Source: Liolophura sinensis (taxonomy: Eukaryota; Mollusca; Polyplacophora; Chitonida; Chitonidae). From it: a stretch of DNA of 64,000 nucleotides. The notes under the pieces are model-generated. The model worked only from the letters and a program-made list of their open reading frames with translations, had not been told where the DNA came from and ran no database searches. Each line of letters opens with the position of its first letter. The first letter of the stretch is position 1. Of this stretch, positions 35,398-48,694 are shown in pieces. A program made the position numbers and the translations under genes. Location: contig NC_088304.1 of assembly GCF_032854445.1 (NCBI RefSeq), positions 33,038,810-33,102,809 of the forward strand, given 5' to 3'.

Positions 35398-36008
35398 TTC
35401 AGGCCTTCATACATGTTTAGTTCTTTCTGGATGAACCTACTTTAAGAATTAAGGGACTGCCGGCTTTCGTACTGAAACTGTCCTTCAAGACGACAATGTA
35501 CAAGCAGAAAAGAACTATCCGAGATGTGATTATTTTATCCCAAGGAGTTCTAGGACAACCACCAACTGTTTGATCACACCCTCGTGGTGTTTGAGGGGAC
35601 AGAACGGTTTAACACAAGAGCTCGCGTTGACGCACGTGGGCTGGGTCTGTATTATTTTAGGTACATGCTATCCGTGTGTGGCCAACCTCTGGTCAACCAC
35701 TGGTCAAGATGTCACGCTCTGTTGACCCTCTCTGTGTGAAATGGGACAGGTTCCTCATTAAACATGTTCAGATATTGTCTGGTAAAAACGTCATCCTGAT
35801 GAATTCCTCATCGTTAGGTTCAGTCATTCACATTTTCTGCCTGATTCAATTAAACACGGCTTAAAAACGAGGAGCTCAGACAGACTGCTCTCACTGAGAA
35901 TACAAGGAGTTGTCCGAGTGAAGTTCACTGCGGAACATTAGTCCAAGCAATTCAAATATGATTTCGCTTGATTATCTTTTTATATGCTACTCCCCACATC
36001 CTTGTTCT

Positions 36009-36107
36009 GGGGCTGAATTCGTCAAAACCATTTCTGACTTATGTCAGAATTGAAATGCGATCTTAAGGCTAATTTTTCTGCTTAGCAATTAAAATTTTGT
36101 CCACCTT
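36009..36107. mobile_element. Truncated MITE in unit 2
   Basis: The left half only (GGGGCTGAATTCGTCAAAAC to TTTTGTCCACCTTG). It is joined directly to the SINE-A B-box region by a deletion that unit 4 shares. Confidence 0.65.
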
Positions 36108-36108
36108 G

Positions 36109-36289
36109 TGACCCATGCGGTCGCTGTGAGTTCGAGTAGTTTCAGGCCAAACGTTGTAAGACCTGTCAGCAACCTGCGAATGGTGCGGGTTTCCCTGATT
36201 TCCTCTTACCATAATGCTATAGTCGCCGTTGTATAAGTCGAATATTCTTGAGTACGTTGTATAAAAACACCATCAAAGAAATAAATATT
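36109..36289 (+). mobile_element. SINE-A in unit 2 (head partly deleted)
   Basis: Starts at CCCATGCGGTCGCTGTGAGT, then AATGGTGCGGGTTTCCC, TAGTCGCCGTTGTATAAG and ACACCATCAAAG. Confidence 0.85.
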
Positions 36290-36973
36290 AAATCAATCCC
36301 CTGAACTTTAAGAGCATATAGCATGTTGTCTTGTGATGGGACATTAGTCCAATGTTTAATATGAAAATGTGCAAACCAGATGTGCAAACCAGATGAGAAA
36401 ATGGGGTGGTAAAATGGCCGTACCACTGACCACACTAAATAAGACATGGTGACAGTCGATTTAGTAAATAAGACAATATATACGCTTAAATATTCAGTAA
36501 AAATTTATGCTGGCCTTCATTCTTTGCACACATTTTCATCTATAGAGACATTCCTCGATGCTTCTCACATGCATATATTTGTATATGGTTAAATTCAGCT
36601 ACTAATTAACTGTGATATTCAAGAGGTAGCAAAGCTTCATACCAAGGTACATGCACATTTTTAAGAGAAGCAAGTTAACTCAGTAAGACCGTTACCGCTT
36701 AAGTTCTATGTCTAACTTAATTTACATATAACGACTGTCCTAAATTCAAGATATTTTAATTAAAGCGTGACTATAGACAATATGCGATTCTTTATTCATC
36801 ACACTGCGCTGATGCGATGGCACTACCGCACATTTTTCTAAACACAATTACACATTGTATGCACCACCCATACGTTACAGTAATGGTAACACATAATAAT
36901 TGTTACTGATTACAAATCAATGAGCGGTTTGTCGTAAAAATTGCTGAATCATACTCAACTACATACGGATAAG

Positions 36974-37100
36974 GTCTTGGGTTTCCTCCGGGCCCTGCCC
37001 GATTTCCACCGACCATAATGCTGGCCGCCGTCGTATTAGTGTGTACGGCGTAAAACACCAGTCAAATAAATAAATAAAAAAAAAATAAATAAATAAATAT
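36974..37100 (+). mobile_element. SINE-A 3' fragment in unit 2
   Basis: Equivalent to the element at 29,304 in unit 1, with a longer A-rich tail. Confidence 0.85.
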
Positions 37101-38248
37101 TGTTTGGTTTGCCTCAAATATTGCCAGAATTTCAAAGTCGTGAATACATATATGGTTTTGACCGACCCACCCCCGAATTTGCTCGGTGTCCTCCAGCCTT
37201 AATGCTGGTCACCGTCATATTCATAGTTTTAAGCACCTGTGAACCTGGCAATCAACAAGATTGTGAACTGGTGATTTTTGCCCATTCCAAAAGTTCAAAG
37301 TACTAAAAGACACCAAAACTATCACATTTGAAAGCTAGACACATACTGATTACTTACAGGATTTCTTACCTAAAAGCTATGTGTTTCGTTTTTTCGTTGT
37401 CGACCTCAGTTGGGTTAAATTCGCTTTGTTTTCATCTCCAGTACCTTAGTCACGTGGCCAAAGGGTGGTCGGATGATTGGCTCAGCTATGACTTCAACAT
37501 GAAACTATTAAGATGTGACACCTAAACATCCAAGTCTTATAAATAAATAAAATAAATCATGTGTAGCTTTACTATTCTAAATAAATGTTAAGCTTTTTCT
37601 CTTGCCGATATACTACGTATAAACAAACGAACTACGATTCATTTTATTTTTCTTCTAGTTAAAACCCATCTTCAAATATTCCAAAAGATATATCATTATT
37701 TCTTTTAAGTCTGTTCCCACTGCACGTTATCAACCTGGCACCAAGCTGTACATGTACCTATTTTCTGTCGTTACGCATGACATCCACAGCAGCAGACGGC
37801 GCTTGGGCGACGTCATGCATGCTCGTGTTATTTACATCACGCTTACGTAATGCTCGTCAGACATATTAGTCACGATGACGTAACAGTGGATTGTAAGAGT
37901 GTCAGTAAAACAAGTGGCTGTCTACGCAAAACACTGATGATCATGTCCGTGGGATGAAACCATCATGCACCTTGAAAAAATACAAACGTCTTTTCTTGAA
38001 CGTGGAATATACTTTTAACACTGTACATAATCCTTTAGGCCCACATGGTATACCGTGTTTTTAATATATGGGTTATATGAAGCAATTTATACACTTCTGA
38101 AGAATCTGCATTTATGGCACTAGTTGTTGTTTTCCTTCACTCGCTGTTGGGTGTCCTGAACCGGCGTAAAGCCTTAGTACAGGGGTTAAATCAGTGGTCT
38201 TACTACTACCAATCAATATATTCCGTCCACATTGAGTTCCACATCTGC

Positions 38249-38378
38249 AAAGTCGTCTCAGTGAAGCGGCACTGGATAAAAGAGCGGTGGAAACCCGTCC
38301 AGCAACAAGGAGGCAATTTACTCGCACTCTAAGGGCTCCTTCGACGCCATATGAGTAAAAAATTGTTAAGTACGACCT
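38249..38378 (+). mobile_element. SINE-B part in unit 2
   Basis: Equivalent to 30,579-30,709; ends GTACGACCTAA. Confidence 0.8.
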
Positions 38379-39890
38379 AAAAGTAATATAGCAAAGCCTA
38401 AGCACTCATTCACTAAACATATGCAAGTGAAATTTTGTGCGTCATGTCTAATACATTTCGACATATATAGGCTACTTTCCAGGGGTTGTTGATTTACAAC
38501 GGGCTATTCATGTAGAGTCAGGCTGGTCCAGTGCAGGTCGGAAGCTCTCGAGAGTACTCTCACCCACGTTAATATGCACGAGCGCTAATTACGTCGACAG
38601 CATGGTCGAAAATAGCTGATTGTCTGATCGCCGGTGATGTCATTTGACGGTCACACGACGGAGATGAGAGGAAATGGAGGGCAGTCTTGGATGACTACCA
38701 TGGGAGAATTATATCCTCTATATTCCCTGGTACAGTGTACTCCTTGTCGGAAAGTTCCCCAGTACACTGTCATTTCATCTGTTACAGTACTTCACGCCAT
38801 GAATATACATGTGTATAGACTTGGACATCAATGTTTACGAAGCACGTCTTTGTTTTTTAATGATAAACGGAAGAATATTAGACATGAACAACACTTAATT
38901 CATCACTTTAAAAAAGCTTTTATGGAAGTGCATACACTACTCCAGCCACATGTATATAGATATATGCAAATGCTCATGTATGTATGAAATAAATTTGGAA
39001 TAGCAACAATTGATTTCCCCGGACACGGCATCGCTGATAACATTTCATGTTGTATACATGTGAATGCCACGTGATTTTATTTTCTACACTTATTTCCCCA
39101 TGTTGTATGCTGTTGATAAAAAAATCGGCACTGAATTCACTTGATCTGAGGGCCCGACTTTGTTCAACAGATACTCAATATCGAATATCGAATTTGACAC
39201 ACGGATTTATCTACATGTGATAGCCTACCTGTTTTACATAGGGATATGGATATGTATCATAGGCAAAGGGTTTTCAAGCTATTTTGCCTGTCATGCACGC
39301 GATAAAAGGTCAGAAGAAAGCATGGTCTGGTGACCTCATGATGCCGAACTGATATCATTTGCATGGGAGTTAATCCTTATAGGTTGAGAGTTTGTAACGA
39401 GACTGCAATCGAGGCTAATGAGTCTGTAATCAGCAGCTGAACTGGCGCCTCCATGACGTCATCTAACCAAACAAACCAACATTTGTGACCACTGTATCGA
39501 TAGCTTCTAGGTCAAGTCGAGATTTATCGCGTATTTACTTTGTTTTATTTCAACGCCATACGTCATCTACCTATAGGACAGAGTAAACCGGATGGGCAGG
39601 AATACTCCCCGTAGTGCTTGTCCAAGTCACTTACACACCCGCGGACTCACAGTTGCAGCCGAACAAACTAGCAAAAGCTGGATTCGAACTTGTATATAAC
39701 TTTATGTAACTGAACCAAATGAAATATACATAAAACAATTTATTTGTATGAGGCTGGCTTAATTTCAATAATATTAAATATTATTAAAATATATTAAGCT
39801 AACAAAGGTCAGACTGGAGTTGTACATTCTCGAAGAGTAATTTTATGGAACAGTTTTACCAGTCAATTCAAAATTTATTTGATTATTTCT

Positions 39891-40097
39891 TGATTTATTT
39901 ATTTATGCATTTGAATGGGGATTTACAGCGTACTCGGAAATATTTCACTTAAGCTACGTCGGTCAACATTATGGTGGGAGAAAATCCGCCAGAGCCCAGG
40001 AGAAACCGACGACAATCTGCAGGTTGCTGGGGACCATCCCAAGTACTGGTGGGATGGTCTGTGTGTGTGTGTGTGTGTGGGGGGGGGGGGGTCTGCA
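39891..40097 (-). mobile_element. SINE-A in unit 2 with (TG)n(G)n
   Basis: Equivalent to 32,474-32,680. It has the same loss of head to (TG)n(G)n, which units 3 and 4 do not share. Confidence 0.85.
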
Positions 40098-41079
40098 TGG
40101 GTCAAAATTTCTTATACTCTTTACAACTTTATAAACTGCTGGTTTCCAATATGAAATGACTTTAGCACTCGACCTTAATGCAGAAATAATTGTAGCGAAA
40201 AACAAATGCGTTTTTATTTTACCAAAGGGCCAAAACCAGCTATTAGTTCAAATATTTGAACAGATTTAAATATGTTCAAGTAAAGTTTAAAACAAAATGA
40301 AGGAAATTTAGATTTAGTGGTGTGTGATTGAAGATGATGGCATTTTCATTTATATTGTCGTTCCATCATCATGCATTCATGGTTCAATAAACCCACTTAT
40401 CCAAACAAATATGGTTTTCTTGTTTGGTTTATCTGCATAAATTATATGTATGTATAATAATATCAAATGGTTAAGTCAAGTGTAAAGACATATCTTCGAA
40501 AGAGGTTTTTTTGTTGTTGTCATATTCTATATAACAAAGCGAGACACTGAGATTCACGAATGGGCGTAGTGATACCAGCGTGTCAGAATAGGGCAATCTA
40601 TGAACGAGAATGACTGCATGTGGCTACAGTGTTGATGTTCAGAAAAGATATTATTATAAAGTGAAATTCAATAAAATTTAAAGAACGCACGTGGACTAAA
40701 TTATAGCTCCTACTCTTGTTAAACATTAAGCTTCGGACAAAGACTTCAAAGGTAGCCTGCATTATAGCAGGTGTCATTTCAACATGATATAACGGCATGC
40801 AGATTTTAAGCGTGACAGCTGTAAAATATATATAGTACCCCAGCTGACTAATTCACTTAAAGACCAATTGTTCTTGCTACACCCGTCCCATCCCTCGGGC
40901 ACATGTGGTCGAGTCTTGAATCCTGTACTAGCTCGTCCGATCGAGGCTTCATACAGGAGGTAAATCATGATATGGCACCACGGAAGCTCAGACTGTTTTA
41001 TCATAATCACAAAATGTACAGGAGAGTGTGACAAAGTGTAACTGCAAATATGAAGTCTGTATACACTTCGTCTATGGGT

Positions 41080-41220
41080 GCAACCTGCGGAGGGTCGCGG
41101 GTTTCCCCCGGGCTCTGCTCGGTTTCCTCCCACCACATCACTGGCCGCCGTCGCATAAGTGAAATATCCTATATAAGTTAGTACGGCGTAAAACACCAAT
41201 CAAATAAAAAATTAAATAAA
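41080..41220 (+). mobile_element. SINE-A 3' part in unit 2
   Basis: Equivalent to 33,663-33,800, with the CTATATAAGTTAGTACGGCG variant otherwise seen in unit 4. Confidence 0.88.
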
Positions 41221-41258
41221 TCTATGTGTGCATGTATATAAATATGAATGCATAAGTT

Positions 41259-41584
41259 TTAACGTCGTACTTAAGAAATTTTTAGTCATATGACGACGAG
41301 GAGTGATTAGGTATGTGCACATATATTGTGTCTTCTTGTGGCAGGGCGAGTCCATGCTGACAAAGTGCTGCCACCATTGAAGTATCACGCCAAAGACACC
41401 AGACATGACACCCAACCACACAAATTATACAGGCACCGGGCCAATGGTTCATGTTTCCTTGCTCTAACCTCTCAGTGCTGAGCGCCACGGGAGGTAGCAT
41501 GCAGCAGGTATCAAGTCTTTGGTATGACCCGACGAGGGTTTGATCCCGAGGTCTGCCAACTTCGAGGTGGACATAGTAACCATG
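41259..41584 (-). mobile_element. SINE-B in unit 2
   Basis: Equivalent to 33,837-34,157. It retains TCATATGACGACGAGGAG, which unit 1 lacks in part, and the tRNA head end at GAGGTGGACATAGTAACC. Confidence 0.85.
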
Positions 41585-42793
41585 TATGTAGTCATTGTTT
41601 ACAGCAAATTAATGACAAACATCTGTGGACATAAAATGACGTGTTACGCAGTGCTTATTTATTTATATGCATGCCTCCGATCGACCTTTGGCATATTGGA
41701 GAAAGTCAAGATAACACGAGAGTTCAGTTGACCACTTACTGCCACCGGCGTCCCGAGAGCAATGTGAACAAAGAGAACCTATAAAATCAGAAATTCAATG
41801 GTATTGAAACTCACGTCGAGATATGACCAAGCTATTGCCCAGTGATAAAGGTCTGTATGCAGTAAATCTGTAAGTAAACTCTCCAGACAATAATATGTCT
41901 ATCCCCAAAAATCAATGTCAAACAACCATTGTGCACACTTTTCATTATTTCATTTGATTCACACAACCTCGGAGGCCCAAGGGTAACAGTGAAGATTTAA
42001 GGTCTCCACATTCCTCTTGGTATACATCTTCCCGACGGAAAGGTGGGGGGGGGGGGGGGGAGGGGGGCAGTAACAGTTCAGGCTGTTACGTCATACAAAT
42101 ACCTGACCGTGTAAGACAAGTTGATGGGAGTCGTCATCCTTTATGTTCGAAGTGGGAATTTCCCTTTCCGGGCGCATTGCGATCCGCATTACACACACAA
42201 ATCCGTTCACTTAGCACGGCTAATTTGAAGTGTGAACAATACTATCGATACTACCTGATGGATGGCCCACACTTGCGTACATATAATGCTGTAGGTCTAT
42301 AAAAATAGAATGTGGTCAGTATATCAAACCTTTGATGTGATCAGTATATAATCGACCTGTGCCAGCCAAGCCGACTCTTGTACCTCACTCACATGTGCAT
42401 GTCGTTGTTACAAACGTAACGAAACCTGTTAAGATAACAGTTGCTGCACATGAGGAAATCCATCGTTTCATTTGAAGGGAAAATATAAGCATGCTATCAA
42501 ACACCAGTGTCATGATTTAAAAATTTCATTGTCAATTGTCTTACGTCATACATTCTAAAGAGTTCACTTATAAGTTAAACAGCGGTCAGATTTATGTACA
42601 TATTAAGGAAATCGGTGTGCCCGGAGTACATTTATACCCGACTCACTCGCTGGCGTAAATTAATTTAAGCGGCACAGAGAAACTGTGGGCATGGTTCACA
42701 ATAGCACGATGGCGTGATCCAAAATCACCGCAGATTTCTATGGGACGTAGGCAAATGCCTACACATTTACTTTTGGAAATTCGAAATTCCTTT

Positions 42794-42858
42794 CCGGCCA
42801 TACGTGGTAAAGTCTGGCAGCAACCTGCGAATGGTGCGGGTTTTCCCGCTTTTTTCTT
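42794..42858 (+). mobile_element. SINE-A internal fragment at the unit 2/3 junction
   Basis: Same fragment as at 35,328-35,397. Confidence 0.65.
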
Positions 42859-43449
42859 TTCTTCAGGCCTTCATACATGTTTAGTTCTTTCTGGATGCCG
42901 TACGGCTTTCGTACTGAACTGTCCTTCAAGACGACAATGTACAAGCAGAACAGAACTATCCGAGATGTGATTATTTTATCCCAAGGAGTTCTAGGACAAC
43001 CACCAACTGTTTGATCACAGCCTCGTGATGTTTGAAGGGACAGAACGGCCTTAGCACAAGAGCGTGCGTTGACGCACGTGGGCTGGGTCTGTATCATTTT
43101 AGGTACATGCTATCCGTGTGTGGCCAACCTCTGGTCAACCACTGGTCAAGCTGTCACGCTCTGTTGACCCTCTCTGTGTGAAATGGTACAGGTTCCTCAT
43201 TAAACATGTTCAGATATTGTCTTGTAAAACGTCATCCTAATGAATTCCTCATCGTTAGGTTCAGTCATTCACACTTTCTGCCTTATTCAATTAAACACGG
43301 CTTAAAAACGAGGAGCTCAGACAGACTGCTCTCATTGAGATTACAAGGAGTTGTCCGAGTGCAGTTCACTGCGGAACATTAGTCCAAGCAGTTCAAACAT
43401 GATTTCGGTTGATTATCTCTTTATATTCTACACCCCACATTTTTGTTCT

Positions 43450-43644
43450 GGGGCTGAATTCGTCAAAACCATTTCTGACTCATGTCAGAATTTGAAAAGC
43501 GATCTTAAGACTCATTTTTCTGCTTTAGTATTTAAAATTTTGTCCACCTTGTCAATTTCAGCTCCCGCTACCAAAAACTAAGCATTGTGAAGAGGCCTTA
43601 AATGTTGACAGAATTGTCAAGATGACTTTGTGGAGTGGACCTAT
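43450..43644. mobile_element. MITE in unit 3
   Basis: Both ends retained (GGGGCTGAATTCGTCAAAAC on the left, GATGACTTTGTGGAGTGGAC on the right), as in unit 1. Confidence 0.65.
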
Positions 43645-43663
43645 GGCTGAGGTGCAGGAGGTC

Positions 43664-43899
43664 CATCCGCTAAGGAGGCCTCTGTGGCCGATGGGAACAC
43701 GCCAGCGCGGAGCATTGACCCAGGAGCCTCTTACCCATGCGGTCGCTCTGAGTTCGAGTAGTTTCCGGCCATACGTGGTATGGCGAATGGTGCGGGTTTC
43801 CCCTGACTTCCTCTTACCATAATGCTATAGTCGCCGTTGTATAAGTCGAATATTCTTGAGTACGTTGTATAAAAACACCATCAAAGAAATAAATATTAA
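43664..43899 (+). mobile_element. SINE-A in unit 3, best-preserved head of this locus
   Basis: Head GGAGGCCTCTGTGGCCGATG and CACGCCAGCGCGGAGCATTG, then CCAGGAGCCTCTTACCCATG, CGGTCGCTCTGAGTTCGAGT, body and a TCAAAGAAATAAAT tail. Confidence 0.85.
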
Positions 43900-45089
43900 A
43901 TCATTCTCCTGAAGTTTGAGAGCATATAGCATGTCGTCTTGTGATGGGACATTAGTCCAATGTTTAATATAAAAATGTGCAAACCAGATGAGACAATGGG
44001 GTGGTAAACTGGACGTACCACTGACCACACTAAATAAGATATGGTGACAGTCGATTTAGTAAATAAGACAATATACATGCAGTGAAAATGTATGTTGTCC
44101 TTCATTCTTTTCACACATTTTCATCTATAGAGACAATTCTATAGTTACCGCACAAGTTCTATTTCTAACTTAATTTACATATAACGACTGTCCTAAATTC
44201 AAGATATTTTAATTAAAGCGTGACTACAGACAATATGCGATTCTTTATACATCACACTGCGCTGATGCGATGGCACTACCGCACATTTTTCTAAACACAG
44301 TTACACATTGTAATAAATAAATAAATAAATAAAAATATATAATAATGCCTCAAATATTGCCAGAATTTCAAAGTCGTGAATACATATATGGTTTTGATAT
44401 TTAGCTTTACTATTTGAAATAAATGTTAAGCTTTTTCTCTTGCCGATATACTACGTATAAACAAAATAACTACGATTCATTTTATTTTTCTTCTAATTAA
44501 AACCCATTTCCAAACATTGCAAAAGATATATCATTATTTCTTTTAAGTCTGTTCCCACTGCACGTTATCAACCTGGCACCAAGCTGTACATGTACCTATT
44601 TTCTGTCGTTCCGGATGACATCCACAACAGCAGACGGCGCTTGGGCGACGTCATGCATGCTCGTGTTATTTAAATCACGCTTACGTAATGCTCGTCAGAC
44701 ATATTAGTCACGATGACGTAACAGTGGATTGTAAGAGTGTCAGTAAAACAAGTGGCTGTCTACGCAAAACACTGATGATCATGTCCGTGGGATGAAACCA
44801 TCATGCACCTTGAAAAAATACAAACGTCTTTTCTTGAACGTGGAATATACTTTTAAAACTGTACATAATCCTTTAGTCCCACATGGTATACCCACGTGCT
44901 TTTAATATATGGGTTATATGAAGCAATTTATACATTTCTGAAGTATCTGCATTAATGGCACTTGTTGATGTTTTCCTTCACTCGCTGTTGGGTGTCCTGA
45001 ACCGGCGTAAAGCCCTAGTACAGGAGTTAAATCAGTGGTCTTCCTACTACCAATCAATATATTCCGTCCACATTGAGTTCCACATCTAC

Positions 45090-45219
45090 AAAGTCGTCTC
45101 AGTGAAGCAGCACTGGATAAAAGAGCGGTGGAAATCCGTCCAGCAACAAGGAGGCAATTTACTTGCACTCTAAGGGCTCCTTCGACGCCATATGACTAAA
45201 AAATTGTTAAGTACGACCT
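45090..45219 (+). mobile_element. SINE-B part in unit 3
   Basis: Equivalent to 30,579-30,709. Confidence 0.8.
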
Positions 45220-46971
45220 GAAAGTAATATAGCAAAGCCTAAGCACTCATTCACTAAACATATGCAAGTGAAATTTTGTGCGTCATATCTGATACATTTC
45301 GACATATATAGGCTACTTTCCAGGGGTTGTTGATTGACAACGGGATCTCCATCCATTATATACAGGCCGTCGTCGTTTCAATGAAATATTCTTGTACAGA
45401 TGCAAGCTTAAATTTTAAACAATCTGGACAAACAGTGGAATACATAAACGGTCATGTCATATTTTATATACATACATATACACTATATCAAGTTTGTCCT
45501 CAAATCCACGAGTATCAAAAGAAGATAATGTCATTCTCTTTTACATTGATAAATAAATAAATAAAAAATAAATAAATAAATACACATGTAAAATTAAGCT
45601 ATTCATGTACGGTCATGCTTGTCCAGTGCAGGTCGGAAGCTCTCGAGAGAACTCTCACCCACGTTAATACGTCATGCACGAGCGCTAATCATGTCGACAG
45701 CATGGTCGAAAATAGCTGATTGTCTGATCGCCGGTGATGTCATTTGACAGTCACACAACGGAGATGAGAGGAAATGGAGGGCAGTCTTGGATGACTACCA
45801 TGGGAGAATTATATCCTCTGTATTCCCTGGTACAGTGTACTCCTTGTCGTAAAACTCCCCAGTACACTGTCATTTCATCTGTTACAGTACTTCACGCCAT
45901 GAATATACATGTGTATAGACTTGGACATCAATGTTTACGAAGCACCTCTTTGTTTTTTTAATGATCAACGAAAGAATATTAGACATGAACAACACTTAAT
46001 TTATTACTTCAAAAAAGCTTTTAAGGAAGCGCATACACTACTCCAGCCACATGTATATAGATATATGCAAATGCTCATGTATGTATAAAATAAATTTCGA
46101 CAACTGGAATATCAACAATTGATTTCCCCTAACACGGCATCACTGATAACATTTCATGTTGTATACATGTGAATGGCACGTGATTTTATTTTCTACACTT
46201 CTTTCCCCATGTTGTATGCTGGTAATAAAAAAAAAACGGCACTGAATCCCCTTTTTCAAAGGGCCCTATTTTGTTTAACAGATACTCAATATCGAATATC
46301 GAATTTGACACAGATTTATCTACATGTGGTAGCCTACCTGTTTTACATAGGGATATGTATCATAGGCAAAGGGTTTTCAAGCTATTTTGCCTGTCATGCA
46401 CGCGATAAAAGGTCAGAAGAAAGCATGGTTTGGTGACCTCATGATGCCGAACTGATATCATTTGCATGGGAGTTAATCCTTATAGGTTGAGAGTTTGTAA
46501 CGAGACTGCAATCGAGGCTGATTAGTCTGTAATCAGCAGCTAAACTGGCGTCTCCATGACGTCATCTAACCAAACAAACCAACATTTGTGACCGCTGTAT
46601 CGAGAGCTTCTAGGTCAAGTCGAGATTTATCGCGTATTTACTTTGTTTTATTTCAACGCCCTACGTCATCTACCTATAGGACAGAGTAAACCGGATGGGC
46701 AGGAATACTCCCCGTAGTGCGTGTCCAAGTCACTTACACACCCGCGGACTCACAGTTGCAGCCGAACAAACTAGCAAAAGCTGGATTCGAACTTGTATAT
46801 AGCTTTATGTAACTGAACCAAACGAAATATACATAAAACAATTAATTTGTATGAGGCTGGCTTAATTTCAATAATATTAAATATTATTAAAATGTATTAA
46901 GCTAACAAATGTCAGACTGGAGTTTATTCGCGAAGAGTAATTTTATGGAACAATTTACCACTTAATTCAAA

Positions 46972-46972
46972 T

Positions 46973-47008
<36 letters not shown>

Positions 47009-47201
47009 TTAATTGAATGGGGTTTTACAGCGTACTCGGGAATATTTCACTTAAGCTTCATGATGGTTTCAGAGCCCAGGAGAAACCGACGAGAATCTGC
47101 AGGTTGCTGGGGACCATCCCAAGTACGACTGGGGGTGGGGGGGGAGCCTGCACGGGCTCCTGGGTCACTAGCGCGCTAACCAGTAGGCTCGGAGGCCTCA
47201 G
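46972..47201 (-). mobile_element. SINE-A in unit 3 with intact tRNA head
   Basis: (TTTA)n tail at the low end and head GCTCCTGGGTCACTAGCGCG, CTAACCAGTAGGCTCGGAGG at the high end. Part of the body near 47,060 is deleted. Confidence 0.88.
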
Positions 47202-48198
47202 GAGTCACAATTTCTTTTACCCTTTACAACTTTACAAACTGTTGGTTTCCAATATTAAATGACTTTAGCGCTCGACCTTAATGCAGAAATAATTGTAGCG
47301 AAGAACAAATGCGTTTTTATTTTACCAAAGGGCCAAAACCAGCTATTAGTTCAAATATTTGAACAGATTTAAATATGTTCAAGTAAAGTTTAAAACAAAA
47401 TGAAGGAAATTTAGATTTAGTGGTGTGTGATTGAAGATGATGGCATTTTCATTTATACTGTCGTTCCATCATCATGCATTCATGGTTCAATAAACCCACT
47501 TATCCAAACAAATATGGTTTTCTTGTTTGGTTTATCTGCCTAAATTATATGTATGTATAATAATATCAAATGGTTGAGTCAAGTGTAAAGACATATCTTC
47601 GAAAGAGGTGCTTTTTGTTTGTTTTTCAGTGATATTCTATATCACAAAACTGAGATTCACGAATGGGCGTAGTGATACCAGCGTGTCGCAATGGGACAGT
47701 CTAAAAGGCCCCTTTTACATACACGAGAGTGATTGCATGTGGCTACAGTGTTGATGTTCAGAAAAGATATTATTATAAAGTGAAATTCAATAAAATTAAA
47801 AGAACGCATGTGGACTAAATTAGAGCTCCTACTCTTGTTAAACATTAAGCTTCGGACAAAGACTTCAAAGGTAGCCTGCATTATAGCAGGTGTCATTTCA
47901 ACATGATTTAATGGCATGCAGATTTTAAGCGTGACAGCTGTAAAATATATATACTACTCCAGCTGACTAATTCACTTAAAGCCTAATTGTTCTTGCTACA
48001 CCCGTCCCAGCCCTCGGGCACACGTGGTCGAGTCTTGAATCCTGTACTAGCTCGTCCGATCGAGGCTTCATACAGGAGGTAAATCATGATATGGCATCAC
48101 GCAAGCTCAGACTGTTTTATCATAATCACAAAATGTACAGGAGAGTGTGACAAAGTGTAATCGCAAATATGAAGTCTGTATACACTTCGTGTATGGGT

Positions 48199-48337
48199 GC
48201 AACCTGCGGAGGTTCGCGGGTTTCACCCGGGCTTTGCTCGGTTTCCTCCCACCATATCACTGGCCGCCGTCGCATAAGTGAAATATTCTAAGTGAGTACG
48301 GCGTAAAACACCAATCAAATAAATAATTAAATAAATC
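48199..48337 (+). mobile_element. SINE-A 3' part in unit 3
   Basis: Equivalent to 33,663-33,800 and nearly identical to it. Confidence 0.88.
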
Positions 48338-48372
48338 TATGTGTGCATGTATATAAATATGAATGCGTAAGT

Positions 48373-48694
48373 TTTAACGTCGTATTTAAGAAATTTTTAG
48401 TGACGACGAGGAGTGATTAGGTATGTGTACATATATTGTGTCTTCTTGTGGCAGGGCGAGTCCATGCCGACAAAGTGCTGGCGCCACTGAAGTATCACGC
48501 CAAAGACACCAGACATGACACCCAACCACACAAATTGTACAGGCACCGGGCCAACGGGTCATGTTTCCTCGCTCTAACCTCTCAGCGCTGAGTGCCAAGC
48601 GAGCTAGCATGCAGCAGGTACCAAGTCTTTGGTATGACCAGGCCCAGGTTTGATCCCGAGGCCTGCCAACTTCGAGGCGGACATTGTAACCATG
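48373..48694 (-). mobile_element. SINE-B in unit 3
   Basis: Equivalent to 33,837-34,157, sharing the ACCAGGCCCAGGTTTGATCC variant with unit 1. Confidence 0.85.

Larger units (their letters stand above)
35398..42861 (+). repeat. Tandem array unit 2 (7,464 bp)
   Basis: Colinear with unit 1. It lacks an internal module of about 245 bp (30,836-31,079 in unit 1; the gap is at 38,501) and the right half of the MITE. It shares with unit 4 a 14-bp duplication (GTGCAAACCAGAT twice near 36,369) and the TATATAAGT variant of the SINE-A near 41,170. Confidence 0.9.
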
